Source: Phoronis australis
Lineage: Eukaryota > Phoronida > Phoronidae
Length of the DNA stretch: 64,000 nucleotides
Direction of reading: 5' to 3'
Assembly: GCA_002633005.1 (NCBI GenBank)
Contig: NMRA01000287.1
Coordinates: 223,393 to 287,392, forward strand
The position numbers and the translations under genes are program-made. The notes under the pieces were generated by a model. The model saw only the letters and a list, made by a program, of their open reading frames with translations. It made no database searches and had not been told where the DNA came from. This document shows positions 38,701-53,700 of this stretch, piece after piece (the stretch's first letter is position 1; each line of letters starts with the position of its first letter).

Positions 38701-41700
38701 AAAGAAACGCAAAACCGCAAGTGTGGCAATCCTGGAAGTGTTCAACTCAGCTCCCCTCTTTTTCTCACATACACACAAGAAAATATTCCTGGGCTTTTCC
38801 ACGTCGCTTGCACCGACAACGTTCATGTTGTCCAGCAACTTAACAGCTGATGCTAGAAGCCGGTAATTTAGAGTAAAATCAAATGAAAACACAACGTATT
38901 CTGGTGCTTTATAGCTCTGACAGTAGATATTAACCTCATGAAGTCAATCTTGACCTGATTCTAACCCCAAAATGCTTGTGTTACTTGACGGCCCTGTAAC
39001 CGATTGTGTCCTTTTTAATGCCCGGAGCTACTCATTCTGTCAAGAAGTACTTTAAGGATTCGTGTAGCAAGACTACGTCCTCGTCATGTGTTTTAATAAC
39101 CGTACATGTATATACATTGTAGACATCATGGCCATGTCATAGGTTTACGATTCAGTTTCCAAGTAACCAGGACAAGTTTTTCATTCCTAGACGGCGTTGC
39201 ACTGACGAATCTCTGGAATCGAATGGTTTGCTGACATGCAGTGAGTGGAAAGGAGGCAAAACAGATGTGTACCGCTACGACCAATCAAAGCAAGACTACC
39301 TTCTGAGCCAGGAGTTGGACACTGGCGATGCAAGGTGATATGATTTCTGAGAGTTTTGAAATAAAAATTTCCTTGCAATTCAGTATCTAAAACGCAAATT
39401 AAGAATTGTATGAATCAGTCACACATACTGTGTTAAAGTTTTCCATACTGTGACAGACATTATCATTCCCAAACAGTCAAACCTTAAAATGTATTGACGG
39501 GTTAGCCATAACTTGTTACAATGCCTGTTCGTTCTCCGCAACATAAGAGAGTTGAATTCGAGATATGGCTATTACAGATCTATAGAAACGTTTGTGAGCA
39601 ACGACGACCACTTTGTACTTGTGACAACAGACCAAACCTATGACGCAGTATCGGGATTTATATGGAGCGATTGTGGTCAAACCTGGCTTTATAAATATGA
39701 CAAACAAACAGGTGATGTAAATATCAAACATTCAGTTAACTAATATAAATCACATTCAGATAGTATGAGTACAATTTTCAATCAGTAACCTAAATCTAGT
39801 ATCAGATTGCAACAGCTTCAGGAGAATTGTAAAATATTCGCAGAAAGAGACAATAAAGGAGACAAAGGAGTCAATGACTGCTTGCGCTTCCCGTGGTGTT
39901 TAAGGACAGGTTGTTGAAGCAAAACAACCAATAAATAAACGTTTGCAGACACAAGAAAACATTTCATCCTTTACACCTTTTCAATGTCCTAGTATTCACC
40001 TTTACACAGTGCATTGCCTTGCTGAAAGAAACATGACGTTATGTTTCAGCACAATTCGCAAAAAATGACTTTTTACAGCTTGTTTTTATTGGGCTACTAG
40101 GTATATTCAACCTGCATCAAAACATCACTGCCTCAGGTATCCAATCAAGTTGCTTGCACATTAGTAGTCAAGGTGACCTCCTTTTGGGCCTGTCTCAACG
40201 CATCAATGGCAGCTCGCAGTTTCATACCAGCACAGTTATTTACACTTGGTGTCCCGTACGACAGAAGTTCGCTCGTTCGGGTCTCGTTGAGGTAACAAAA
40301 TCACACTGGCACGTTTTAAAGGCACAGTGTTTTCGATAGTAGAGTACGTCGGTATATAATTAAAATGTATTATTCAGTCTGTTTAGCAAAATGATGAACA
40401 TTCTCGTATATCTGTAGGTGACTTTATTTCAGAGTAACCCTAGACAATGTCAGATTTTAGCTAAGCTTGGGATGTCACATCTCGGAAATTGATGATTGGA
40501 ATTGAATGAAAATCTCATCTACAATGATTTATGAGGTTTCTCCAATGCGTAACTACGATTTGTTTTGTTTTTGTATAAGGTTACAATATTTACGAGTTCA
40601 ATGAGAAACTCAGGTCGAATAACACGAAAACGATAATTAATAAATTTGTTGCAATGTTTGAACTTCTTTGTCTTCAAAAGTTTTATCACAATAACTTTGG
40701 TTATACTCCCGACATCTTTGTTTCGATATGAATTACTTTACCTTTAATAAATTTCTGTAAATCCACATAGTCGCGTGATCCAATCAAAGGTAGATTACTA
40801 CAAAGACAATCCATATATTTAACTTAGTTTCTGGAAATATGGTTGCATTATTGCTGAATCAAATTCTACAATTTTGCAGACATTTGGTAAATGCACAGAT
40901 TTTTGGATAATGTCACTCATAACCTTAAAGCAAATATCCGTTTTAGTCACGTGTCACTTGAGGCACTTCTAGACTCCAGCAAAATTTTAGAATTTGGTAA
41001 TTGCTTATTGTTTTCTGTGTATATATCCTAGGTGCCGTATTCACACGGATGTGTGATGTTCGATGAAGACGGGGTCACTTACGGTTACTTTGCGTCCAAC
41101 GCTCCAGATGGAATTGACTATAGCGTTCCTCAAGTGTTACGAAAAAGGAATGTGGATTACAAGGCTGTGGCAAACGGTGAACGCACAATGAGTATCTTTA
41201 AAGTTGTCACGTTTATGGTTCGTTAGAATGTTCAGTGGGTGTAATCGTACAATAAAACAACTACTGACAAGTAGTACACTGAGTCAGTAATTTGCTTTTC
41301 GGAACCCAAAATTATAACATTTTCGATGTCTGAAATTAAACCAGCATATTGACTTCAGTGAAAGTTAAGAATTCATATAGTATCATCTATCAAACACAGT
41401 GAGCAGTCTTGTTTTAGATCTTCAGTCTCAGCATATATATGACCCCCTGGGATTAGAAAGCGCGTTCATCGCCAACAGCGCAGTGACCGCCAGCAGCTAT
41501 CACCCATCATGTCCACCTTATCATGCACGACTGAATTTGAAGTACGGAACCTGTCACGCTTGGGCTTCCGCCTCTTCCTCCATCATAGACGAAGAATGGC
41601 TACAAGTGGATCTCAGCTACGAGCACCACGTGACCAAGGTGGCCAGTCAGGTACAACACCGTGTGTTAGTGGTTGAATTCATTCAAACGTAACCAATGTA

Positions 41701-44700
41701 GTTCAACGTTGTTGATTGCGTTACAACAGACATGCAGATACGTGCAGATCAAGTTCGTCGATACATTTATTGCAAGAAGGCGCATTCAGCAAATCCTGTT
41801 GAGCCATTAGTTGTCGGCTGTGCTTACATCTTTCCTGTTCAAAAATTAAATACTACATATAATAAGAAATTAATATGAGCTAACTCGGTGTCTCACTAAC
41901 ATCTGCGGTTCTAACTTTATGGCACAAGTGTCAAAGTGGTTTCTTGAAGTGTGCGCTAGATAAAAATATCTGATGACAAAATGCAAAGACAGCCAAAACA
42001 ATACATAATAACTCAATAGTAAATGTAACTGAGTACGAGATACACCGTAGTAAAAGGTCTATGAAGACGTAAAAAGTTATGAGTGAACAACTTAATATTA
42101 TTACGGGAAACAAAGTTCTAAATTAGCCAAAGTCCGATATTCCATGATGCAATTAGGGATGCAATTTTTTTCTCCCAGGTCTTGTAATCACGTCTTCCGG
42201 TTTATGTTCTCTCTTCCGTCTGGGAATCACGTTGTTTCCAGCTGCTGAGATGAATGTTGACTCCTGGGTTGTGTCTGTTGTCACGTTGTTCTATTGGATG
42301 TGATTTGGTACATGTAAGCGGAAGATGACGTCTGTTACAACGATAAACATCATTGCTAGACTGCACGCAATACCATTGCGATTCGTCGGCTTTTTGCAGA
42401 ACGCGACCACTGCAGTCGTCAGGATTGTAACAGAGTCACCAGGTTTTAGCTCAAATAGTGATTTCGTACCTTTGTCATGCATTAGTTTACCCTGTTGCCT
42501 GAGAAACTTGTTATGGATCATGTACTTTTTGCCCGAGATGGTCTGAAGCGAATGCGTCTTGACATGAGCCTTTGAGCAGGTGATCCCAGCACAGTGTCTC
42601 TTGGAGTGTTTCGGATGTTCGTGAGGTTCAGGTGAAAATCAGATCTATCGCAGGATGATGTTTCTGGTAAGTATATTTTGCAGACTGTGCAAGTCCGTTG
42701 CTGCTATGGAAATGCGGAGAGCTGGTCATGTGATGAAGTTTACATTCTGTATTGAAGAACGTAAGCTCTTGCAACAGATGTTGACAGCCACTCTGTTACT
42801 AACATCTTAGGTACACCAAATCTTGCGAAGTGTTGCTTCAGATTCAATTTGAGACTCTTAGAAGAGACCTCGTTTAGACTTTCAATCTCATACCAACCAG
42901 AGTAGTAGTCAACGGTGACAATGTATTGTTTACTGTACCATTCGAATATGTCGGTTGCAACTATAGACCAAGGAGACTTTGGAACTGGAATACATCTTGA
43001 AATGCTCATTTTGCTGGTGTTTCGCTGTACTGTTGCGTCTCACATTTACCAACATAATCGGCGATCTGTTGAGTCATCTTTGGTCAACACGTTATGTCCT
43101 TGGCTCTGCTAATGGATGATTCAATTTCTGCATGCCCAGGTACCTTGGTGATGTATTCTGGTCTGAGATCAACACAATTTATTTTCAGAATGAAACAGTC
43201 AAGCTCAACTAGTTCATTTCTTGTGGCATACATTTCTTGAAGCTGATTCTTAAGGTGTTTCCGTGTTGGCCAAGTCTTAAGCTGAATTTCTTGATTTACT
43301 GACATGCGAGGTCAGCTGCTGTGTGCAGGATCCGATACTGCGCAGAGGACATATGATAGAGAGCCTGAGCTTCAAAGTCCTCTTCTATTTAGTTGTTATT
43401 TGTTGTTGCCGCTTGATAAGGACGAGACAAAGTGTCAGCTACATGAAGTTCACGACCCTTCTTGTGTAAGAGGTAGTCAAAGTTTTGAATTTTCATCTGG
43501 AGACGTTGTAGGTGTCGAGATGTAGAAACAAGCAGTTTTTGTATTATCGTGACCAATGGCTGATGGTCTCTTTCAATAGTGATGCATTTCCTATACACAT
43601 ATGCTTGAACTTCTCGGACGCAAAACAACGGCTAGTAACTCTTATTCAGTTTGTGCCTACCGGGTCTCGGCATCGGTCATAGAATGAAATGCAAATGCGA
43701 CTGGCTTACCCTCCCGCAGACATGCTGCCTCAGTGCCGGATCGTGAAGCATCACAAGTCAGTGTTACGTCTTTGTCTCCGTTGAAGTACGTCAATGTTGT
43801 AGTTTGGTTTACCGTTGCTTGAATTTTATCGAAGGATTGAGCCGGGCAGTGTCCCAGATCCAAGGGTAGTATTTCTTCAAAAGGTCATTTAACAGTGCAC
43901 CTAGTTCATCGAGGTTAGGTATGGGCTTGCTGAAATATTTTACCAGATACCCATTATTCGAAGAACGGCGGTCTTGTCTTGCGGTTACGGCATGTTCTGG
44001 ATTGCTTCGTCTGGGACAGGATCGGGTTTGAGGACTATATCTGTGATTCCGTGACGCATGTAGAGAAGCTAGTCTGAAGTGACAGTTGCCTTTACCAAGT
44101 TTGATTCCTAAGCTAATTAATCTGTGAAAGACTATTCTGACGTTAGCATCGTGTTCTGACACCGTTCTTCCATGAATTAGAAAACCATCCATGATTGGGA
44201 ATGCATGAATAACCAGTTAGTAGCTTTCGATCGTCTGTTGGTAAAACCTCTGATGCTGATGATATACCCATGGCATGCGTAAGCACATGTATCTTCCATA
44301 TGGAGTTCCAAATGTGGTGACGTTTGCTGATTCTTCATCCAATTGAATACTGTAGAATGCATCTCGTGAATCAGGGAAAGAGAATAACTTGGCTCGGCCA
44401 CGCCATCTATGGACACATCGATTGTTCGCTGTGGATAGTGACAGCTTTACTGAGGTCAACTGGATCTATGCATAGTGTGAGTATACCTGAGATTTCTTAA
44501 AGTCATCAATCGACGATATTCTGTTTGCAGGTTCTCTGACGGGCGCAAAGATACGCACATCTCATCAAGTCTCTCCTTCAGTTGTTCTTTAGGTGCTGGT
44601 GCAATTCGCCTTATTGGACTCACCACAGATTCTACCTTTGGATTGGTGATGAGTTTGTAGTTTTCCTACTTCATCGTCGAATAGGCTGGGAAATTGTTGG

Positions 44701-47700
44701 AGTATTGCCCTTCAAAATTGTTCAGGTGACGTTTTTTGTGTCGTGCTCATTGTGTTTATTGGTTAAAACTAACTGCACATTGAGACAATCATATATCCCA
44801 AAGAGTGTGTCTCTTGAGTTGTGGTCGATTACCTGGATCGTGATGGGTTCCGCGATGCTTGTGGGCTGAAGACGTTGCAGAGTAGTTGTGCATAGGAAGG
44901 TCATAGTTTGGACTGAGAAGCCCTTCAGTACTGCCATGTCAGATCGCTTGGACCTCGCATCAGAAATGGTTCTCATTGCTGTAAACGACATGACGTTACA
45001 TTTCACCCGGGTGTCTGACGCTGAGGCCAGAGCCACTGAGAAGGAGTGGAATGCTCGAATTTCTGCCAGGTGCAGTCAAGCGCTCCTCGGAGCTGTGAAG
45101 ATGTAATGTTCCTGATGTTCTATTCTGCCAATGAAAAAATATTACATTTATCGGCTTCATCTGTATAGTGGGACACTTTATGGATCTTTTTCGGTCGGGA
45201 TTTGTGCCATCCATGTTTTGTGACTAAGGGTTTCTTTGTTGGTTGGCATTGGACGATGAGCGTGATAGATGGGTGCTACTACCACTGCAGCAAACGTGGG
45301 GAAAGTGGTTCCACTTGCTACAGCGACAACACAGATTACCATTTTCTTGGCATGCGCTTTTTTATCTAGGTCGATCCCCACCACAAGTCATGAACTTGCT
45401 TGGCTTTGATCTTCGTTTGTGTTTTTGTGTCATGTGCACTTCAGTTGTTGGCTGCTTTATAGTTTTGGCATCATTCTTAGAAAGAATACTTTTGTACTTG
45501 GCATATGTTAATGACCGCTTGGAGGGCGAGATCAGGTTCCCGAAGCATTTGCACCGTAGAGTTATGATTAGCCACCCCGATAACTACTCTGTCTTGGATC
45601 ATTTGATCTTTCAAAAAGTCGCCAAATTCTCAATTATCAGGATGGATACGCAGGTCTACCACAACATTTCCAAAGGTTTCTGACAGCTGTCGAAATGTAA
45701 ACGAGTTGTCTGAATTTAGATTTGGGTTTTTACGTGACTCACTAGTCACATCGAAATGTTCATTTGCGTTCTATAGCCTCTCAGCTAAGTTAAGCAAAAT
45801 TTAAGTCTTTAGTTTATATATTTCTTGTCGTGAGTGGCGTTGAAGAAAGTATGAAAGTCTCGCTCAAAAACACGCTAGATTTCTGCGACATTGCCATCAA
45901 ATGCATAGGCTGAACACGTGTAGAATTTTCAAATTGTTGACTTAGAACCAGTTCTTAACAAATCTTTGGTCCAACCCCCTTTTGAAAAATCCTGGATCCG
46001 CCCCTAAAATGCTAGTGGGTTAGATTTCCCAAGTCTATCTGCCATTACTTACAACAGCTCCGTGCAGATACGAGAACATCAATTTGATGAGTTAAAGATC
46101 AGACCATATTCGCCGATACATTTATTACAAGATGACGTATTTAACAATTCCCGCAGTGCCATCTATTGTAGGCTACTTACAACCTTGTTTCTCGATGTGT
46201 GTGTTTTTGCGTTTTTTCATCCAGGGGCGGTCAGATGCAGCGCAATGGGTCATCAGTTATAAACTCAAGTTCTCAACAGATGGCGAAAGTTTCCTTTGTA
46301 TCGGTGGCTCCACGTGCAAGGTAATAACGTTGCAAAGCCCTTCTTTTGACAAAATGTGAAATTCATGTGATTACTAATTTGGAAACGCACAAACTTCGTT
46401 GACATAAATGGCACCAGGCTTTTTAATTTTAGCTTTTGATTGGACATTGCACGCAACAGATATCTATGTGGACACTTCTCAGATTAAAGTAGAATGCCAC
46501 CCAAAAACAATTTGTTTGTATCAATTTAGATCGAGTATTTCCACTCGATAACAGCAAGTACAGTTCTTTTACCTGACACCTGACGGCATGCAGACGGAGG
46601 CGTTTAAATTAACTAATGACGTCAGAGAGGTTCAAACGCAGCCTGTTCAGCAGATCACAATACGCTTACTGGTGTCTGCTTTTCGCTTGAATTCATTGTT
46701 TTACACCAATAAATGATCAAAATATGATATAAAACCCTTACAAATACATCGAGTTCTTGAAAAAAACGTGTTATTTCGCTGTTACGGGTGTTAGGAATGT
46801 AACGTGGCAAAGTTCGGTGGATCAATTTACTAAGGTAGGTCGCGGGAGTATGGGGTCTGTTCGGTGATAAATTCGGATTATCCTTCCATGAAATACAGAC
46901 ATGAGAACATAGCTTTGTGTTGTAATTTTAGACTTGCATTAGTTTTTTATTCTAAACACACAAAACGCTTGTTATCTCAGCCAATGGCTCGGAACCCGGA
47001 TCAGGCCCGTCGCGGACGGGGTGAAAGCAACAAACATAAACAAGCTAAAGTTAGAAACTAAACTTCCAGTCACGAAAAAACCATACTAGTGATCCAAAGA
47101 AATAATGTTCACGCATTTTGGTGAATTATCTGCGAAACCAGTGGCGTTTTTAAGGGGGAGTGGGATGCATGGGGCAATGGCCCCCTTAAATTTTTCCCAT
47201 ATTTCATTTGGCACTTCTGGGTGCGAATTCTGACGAGCAAAATTCTGGCTTTTACTCTGCTCTGCCCCCTAACTTAAAATCCTGGATCCACCCCTGGAAA
47301 CTGCAAATCTACTTACTAGATCGTTGGGGGCAGCGAAGTAAGGTTAACATTCCACAGTACCGTTAGAGCAAAACTTGTACAGTACAGTAACAATGTATAT
47401 GAATATCTAAGTAAAGACTACCCTAATACTTGACCATAGGATACAAAATCGAGTTATTGTTTCCCAACAGCTCTTTGTCAGCAAAAACTGAATTAGCATG
47501 CGCTCACACGGCCTCGGTGCCCGGTGAATTTGTTTATTGCATCTGAAGCCGGTAGCGCAGTGATTTATTCATTGTTCAAAACATTTGCATTCACGAACAC
47601 TCCAAAGGCATTACAAACTGTATTTAATGAGACAGACTTTGTTTCAGTTTTATATAAGCATTGTCTAGGGTGAGAATAATTCAGTTTGAAACAGAACACA

Positions 47701-50700
47701 CAATAATAAACGTCAACATGCCAACTCGCAATACCAACTTAGACGAGTGCTCATCCGACGAAGACTTCACAGGTCGATCGTTAGGTTTCACAGGCTATCA
47801 GTTCGAACCGGAATACACTGATCCAGAAATACTAGAGAGGCGACGTGAACGTGCACAGACTACGGAACATATGGATAGTTTCGGAAACCGTTCGAATGAC
47901 TTGTCATGGTATCAGTGCGCTAATTGCACGATAATGGAACGACTGACGCTTGCATTGGCTTCCACGAAATTCCGCAATTTAAACGCCTTCTTGGAGACGC
48001 ACAGATGTGTCTCACGGGCCATCCTGATTTTTGCACTACATCTGAACAGGAGTTTGCTTACGACGTTTTTAGGGCTGGGAAAAAGAACTGGCAAAAACAT
48101 CCTACACCCAGAGGACCAAACAGAATCCTGAACAAAGAGTCAGTCATCAAACAGGTTAAATAAAACGCTATATGTTCTCATGCCTTGAATTAATTGTATT
48201 TGGTTATGTTTTCATGGACAAATACAATTCTCCACAATCAAAAACTGATCAACAACCGATCCGCGTTTCTTTGCCTCCTGCCTGCAGAACACAAACACAC
48301 TAGGCGCAATATCTGACTTTAGCCTCAGTCTCTTTTTTGCTGTCCCTGCATGAGCTGTTTAGTAAGCCGGCATTTGATGGTCAGTGAAATCACTATCGAC
48401 GAAATACCGGTCACAGACACAGAAGTTTTACGGCCTGAAACTTGTTATTAACGACGTACCTTTCATTCTTGACTACCACAAGCCACTTCTGAAGCATTAC
48501 GGGCTCTCGAAGAAGTCGGAAAAACGATATACCCGGTTTCCTCGCATCTTCATGGTTCACACGAGCTGGAACAATAAGTAATGAAAATAGAATAGCGGCA
48601 GTCACTCTGCAGAAGAACCCCTGACGTCGCTGAGTCGTTTGCACCTTCCTCACAGGTAAACACGACACCTCTCGGCGAGGTTAAATCGAGGTGATGTGGA
48701 TATAGACCGATTAAGGTGGTAAAAGACTTATTAAATTAGGTGGCATTCTCCTTCAACGGGGTTCTCAACCTTTGTTATATTTAGTGTTTCTTGAATGGAT
48801 TAGAAAGTCACCGTGTAGACCTCGCTTCCTATAAATTTCTTAGATTTTTGGTGGAAATGCTGACCAAACTACAATCGTGTCACACCAGTTGGAAGCAGAG
48901 ATCACAGCTCGCTATATACGGTTTTATGTAGAGACTTACCACAGTTATCCCGCCATGAGAGCAGAAGTATACGGATACAGAACAGGCTTTGAAGCAGGTA
49001 AGCTCTTACAACTTCTACTGTTTCTACCTATATAGAAGGAAATGCACCACATATGATTACAGTCTCTCCTTCTAGACTATGCATTGTGGTGCATTTTTTA
49101 AGTTCTAAGTTTGAAATAAATTCTTTATTAAATTGAAAGGTATGATTGTTTCACTTTGGGTTCTGCTTCAGGTCATTCAAAAATGCAGAATTTTCACTGG
49201 GTAAACTAAATTTTCAAACTACTTTTTCTCCATTGCCTTCAAATATTCCAACATTACTGTATTTTATTTTGATGACTTAAAACCCTCGGTGTGGCTACTG
49301 ATACATGTACACTTAAGAGGGTTAGGCCTACTCGTTCCATCTCAGACAAAGCACCTGTCCTCTGCATCTCAAATTTCCCTAATTCTAACACTGGCGGCAC
49401 ATACATGTACATCCATTGAATCAGATACTAATACTGTCGGCAGATATTTTTGAACTGATTATACAATAACTTGATGCAGTGATGAGTAGTAATTAGGTTG
49501 TTAACACACCACGTCAGTGAATGATTAATTTCCACACGAGACAACTCCTACGCTGACATTCGAAGGTTTTTGTCACCCGCGATGCCCAAGCGAGCCTAAG
49601 CAAGGCTGTGACTTACCCGTCCACAGCGAGTTGGAGCTTAATATTTGTGGCTTAGCCGTGATGCTGAAGAAAATCTATTCGCTAATTTCTGTCATAATGC
49701 ACCGACTTTAAAAATTCAAACATTGCTTTACTTTTCAATTTTAGAAACTATCTTGTTGTTTGTTTCTTGACCAGGAAACTCCTAGTACGCTAAACAGGCG
49801 AGCTGGTTTATTACGGTAATTATCTCATTAAGCACGTTTAGTCAAGTCTATGAGTAGCGACTATCTGCAATCCTTTGATGTGCCGAGGACTTCGTTGCAT
49901 ACTATGGGGGTAAACAGTGACAGTGCACGCTTTCTCGTCCACTTGAGTGCAAATCCTGTCAACGTAAGATTTGCCTAATGCACCTTTTCATTTTTCAGTG
50001 AAAGGCGAAATTTCTGCTCTGGGCGTGGAAGATTACACACTTCCCCTCGCCAACTTTTACGCGACTTCCCAGCACGGCGATTGTACACTACCCTACATCC
50101 GGCTCCGGTCATCACGTGCTCTCTGCTTCTCGAGCAGTTCTCAGTCCACTGATTACGTACAAGTTGACCTGGGTCGTCTGTACTACGTCACTAAGACAGC
50201 AACGCAGGTGAGACCTGGTATGCATTCCACAATGTAAGAAATTCACGTGACGTCACAGAAGGCACTTGTTGGATTAATTTCTGAGAAACCGGTTATGTTC
50301 CAAAAAATAACTTCAAACTCAGCTTTCAGTTTTGTTTATGAAATGAAATAAGACTGAAAGATGTGGCGAACGAAGAATACACGTATGTGCTATTGAGGCG
50401 GTCTGTGATTTTAAAAGTGCGCAGATGTCCTGAGAGAAGACATGGCAGTGTTGAAGATGGCCCCGAATGCCACGTAAATTATAGGAAAACACGATTTTTG
50501 AAAGTATCACAATGTATGCATTATACAGTGTAATTATCGCTATTTAGCGCAATAGCTGTTGTTTGTCAAAAGTGTCACGCTCCTGTCTGCTGGAGACGTC
50601 CCATAGCCCATGCTTCTTGTTAACATCTGGTGACCCCCCATCTAACGTCAAAAAGCAAAAAATGGTCAGTTTGTTGATTTGAAGTAAAACGCATTAAAAG

Positions 50701-53700
50701 ACGATCCTCGTAAAGTCAATGGTATTGTCTCGTTTTCACTTTCGTTGCAGTCAAAATGATCAAATGGATGCTTGTCCTGAACATCTTTACCAAATAGGCG
50801 TTTATTTACAGGGTCGCCAACAAGGCGGACAATGGGTGACTCAGTTGAAAATATTCATCTCAACCGACGGAAACAGCTTCGACTGTGTCACTGATCCTGT
50901 AACGGGCTCTTGTAATACGGTAAGATGTAAACTTGCAACCGTAAGATACATAGCTTGCATTATAGTGCTTCGGTAAACGTGTGTGGCTTTTTAAAGGCGT
51001 TTCCAAACACGTGATCGACGAATAAGGCAGATAAGAACCAAAGAATTCCCATAAATTGACGCTTTTGAATAGTCACGTGACACCATTTCTAGACAACTTA
51101 CTCAAGCAGAGTTTGAGATAAATAAGTCCGTAGCGGTCCATCGATCATAACCTTTGATTTTGAGGAATAGGTTACTTTGTGAAACCAAGCAGCAATTGAC
51201 CTCATTCGTCTGGGAATGACGTTATCAACCCAATTGCCACATTTTCGTAGGGAAGTTGCGATGCCGTGAGTGAGCTTAGACGGAAAGAGTTTTCTACTTG
51301 AACAAGTACACTTCTTAAGCTCTCCAAGAAGTCAGGTCTATGCTTTTAAATTTGAATGTTTTTGTATCTCCTCCTAACAGGACAGTTCTCACATTCCTAA
51401 TTTGGGGCAGTTATCTTCACAGCAAGCAAGCATGTGTAATTTTAATGTACACACAAATAGTATTTATTTCAAGTTATATAAATATAAAGAAATTTCCATG
51501 CTGACCAAGTGACGCTTATCTATTTCTGACACGTTCTGCAGTGACAACTGGATTAATTAAGCCGGTTGGTGAACCAAACTGCGAATCACAAACAGTACTT
51601 GCTGTTCGTTCATGTTCTTGAACAGTTCAACAGGTATTGCTTTCCATGTTAGGCATGTGCTATTAGACATCCGCTAGACTAAAAATGCGAATGCTTGATC
51701 AGTTCACAGGTAATTCAGACAAAGACTCTGTAGTTTACCAAGTTTTCCCAAGAGGTGCTGTAATTGCGCGACATGTGCGGATGCAACCGACTGCCTATTA
51801 CGGTCACAAATCTTTTCGTATCGAGGTGTACGGATATAGTGAAGGTAAGTAACGCGTCAAATAGCAGAGCAGAACCAGGTTAGCTCACGAAATATGAGTA
51901 TAATGACAAAGTTCCACCTTTAAACTAGTAGCTACGGGGTAGCGGGCCTCCATTTATAAAATAATTGGCGCTCCGTAAGAAACCACCTACGTGCATGGAA
52001 AGGTGCTACGTAACAAAGTCTCGAGTTTAATATGGAATATGGAAACTAGATTTCTGGAAAGTTTTAAATCTGGTTGACATTTTTAGACAAATTAAAGCAT
52101 ACACTCTGTACATTAACTGCATTGATGTGGAATTAACGCATATTCTTTGAATTCCAGATACTTATATTGAACGAGCATTTGGTATAAGAACAGGAGTGAT
52201 ACCACTGTCTCAAATCTCTGCCACATCAACCCACGGTGATTGCCCCCTAGCGTATATTCCACTTAACTCTGGCAACTCGTGGTGTGCCTCATCAAACTCA
52301 AATCCTAATGACGCGATCACAATCGATCTCGGCAAAGTTCGAGTGGTCACGAGAACGGCTCTTCAGGCAAGTAACCATATACGGGTTGAGAGTGCGCAGG
52401 GCAAAGAACTGTCCGAAAATGACATGAATAACGGCCGTTTTGAGGGGTAATACGGACATTTTTCAGTCAAAGAAAATGAGGTTGGAACACCCTGGGGTCA
52501 CCTGGGTCCGCCATTGTTCATGTGTAGCTTGTCATTAACCTCGAAGATCCAAGGAACTGAAATACGTCACGCGAGACACAAAGCTTCAATCAGCTATGTC
52601 AATCTGTTCTCCTCTTGGACCTCAAACAAACCTCTGTCTTTGTAAGCATAGGTTCAAGAAACCGACTGCTTTAAAGGGAATTTTGAGGGTGTTTCCTCTG
52701 CATCCATGCTTCTCTAGACGATTATGTTAAGGTTATAATGGCTCTGCGTATTACGTAACCAAAATCTCCATGAGTTTGGCCATTGCATCTTACCCTAGTG
52801 GATACGTGGCTGTGAATCGTCCACCTTTATTACTCTCGCCGGAAGGATTGGAAAGACTAAATAACATCAAATCAAGACAAAAATGATTTAAAAATGACAA
52901 ATTCGACAGCATGTCCAACGCCGCTCTGAAAATAAACCACATTTACGTTATTGACAGTCACTCCTGTTGCAAACTACTGTAAAGACTAATACTGTCACGG
53001 TGACTGCATTAATTGCAATGGTTAATCTAGGACCCGGTCCTATGTTGCTTTGCCGATTACTAAAAGTCCTCGCTCCAAGAATGTCATCTGAAACCAAGTC
53101 ATTTTGAGCTCATCCTTAGTGACCACCCCAACAAAATAAACCATCTGATAATACAACCCTATCCATCATCGTCCACGGAATATAGGCCAGATATGCCCTC
53201 AGACACCAACTCTCAACAAACCCACTCTCAAGTAGTTGACGACCACAGCTTTTCAGTGGAACGTGGCTTTTGGTTTTTCCTTTTTGTTCTCATGCACGAT
53301 GTTACAACAGCTATGGGAAGAAGGCATTCAAAAACTGACGGCCATCCACTGTAAGAACACAACAATGATGCCAATATCAATTTTTCTGTCTTACGCAGGG
53401 ACGGGTCTCACATAACCAATATGTTTTGACACTGAAGATACTTTTGTCACAAGATGGCACTAACTACAATTGTCTCAAGGCCAGCGGAGCTAACAACTGC
53501 AAGACGGTAAGCGATGTCCCATTCCAGAGATTGACGAGTTTAGTGTTGCTAGGAAGGGACAACTGTTTCGTTTTTATGCCACTTTCGATGTTTTTCTTAA
53601 AAATTATAAAAGTTCTAGATTTGATAGCCCTTCATGCAAAAATTGAAATTTTAAAAACAATTGTCAACCGTGCTTTCGAGAATAGTGCATAAAATAGGAT

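Larger units (their letters stand above)
46494..48756 (+). mobile_element. TTAA-ended DNA transposon, copy 2 (longest)
   Basis: Starts TTAAAGTAGAATGCCACCC and ends AGGTGGCATTCTCCTTCAA, the same inverted tips as copies 1 and 3. It carries the internal region the other copies lack, with a Cys-rich ORF at 47718-48163, and a 158-bp nested insertion at 47139-47296. Inserted in intron 9 of the mosaic gene, between the second and third exons of the first discoidin module. Confidence 0.8.

Noticed and set aside
44582-45683. Plus-strand frames of 70-146 residues in intron 8 as genes
   Set aside because: They are antisense shadows of the gypsy relic, which reads on the minus strand.
42290-45900. Intact retrotransposon or retrovirus with LTRs
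   Set aside because: Frames are broken throughout, no paired long terminal repeats found in the flanks, and no envelope-like frame seen.
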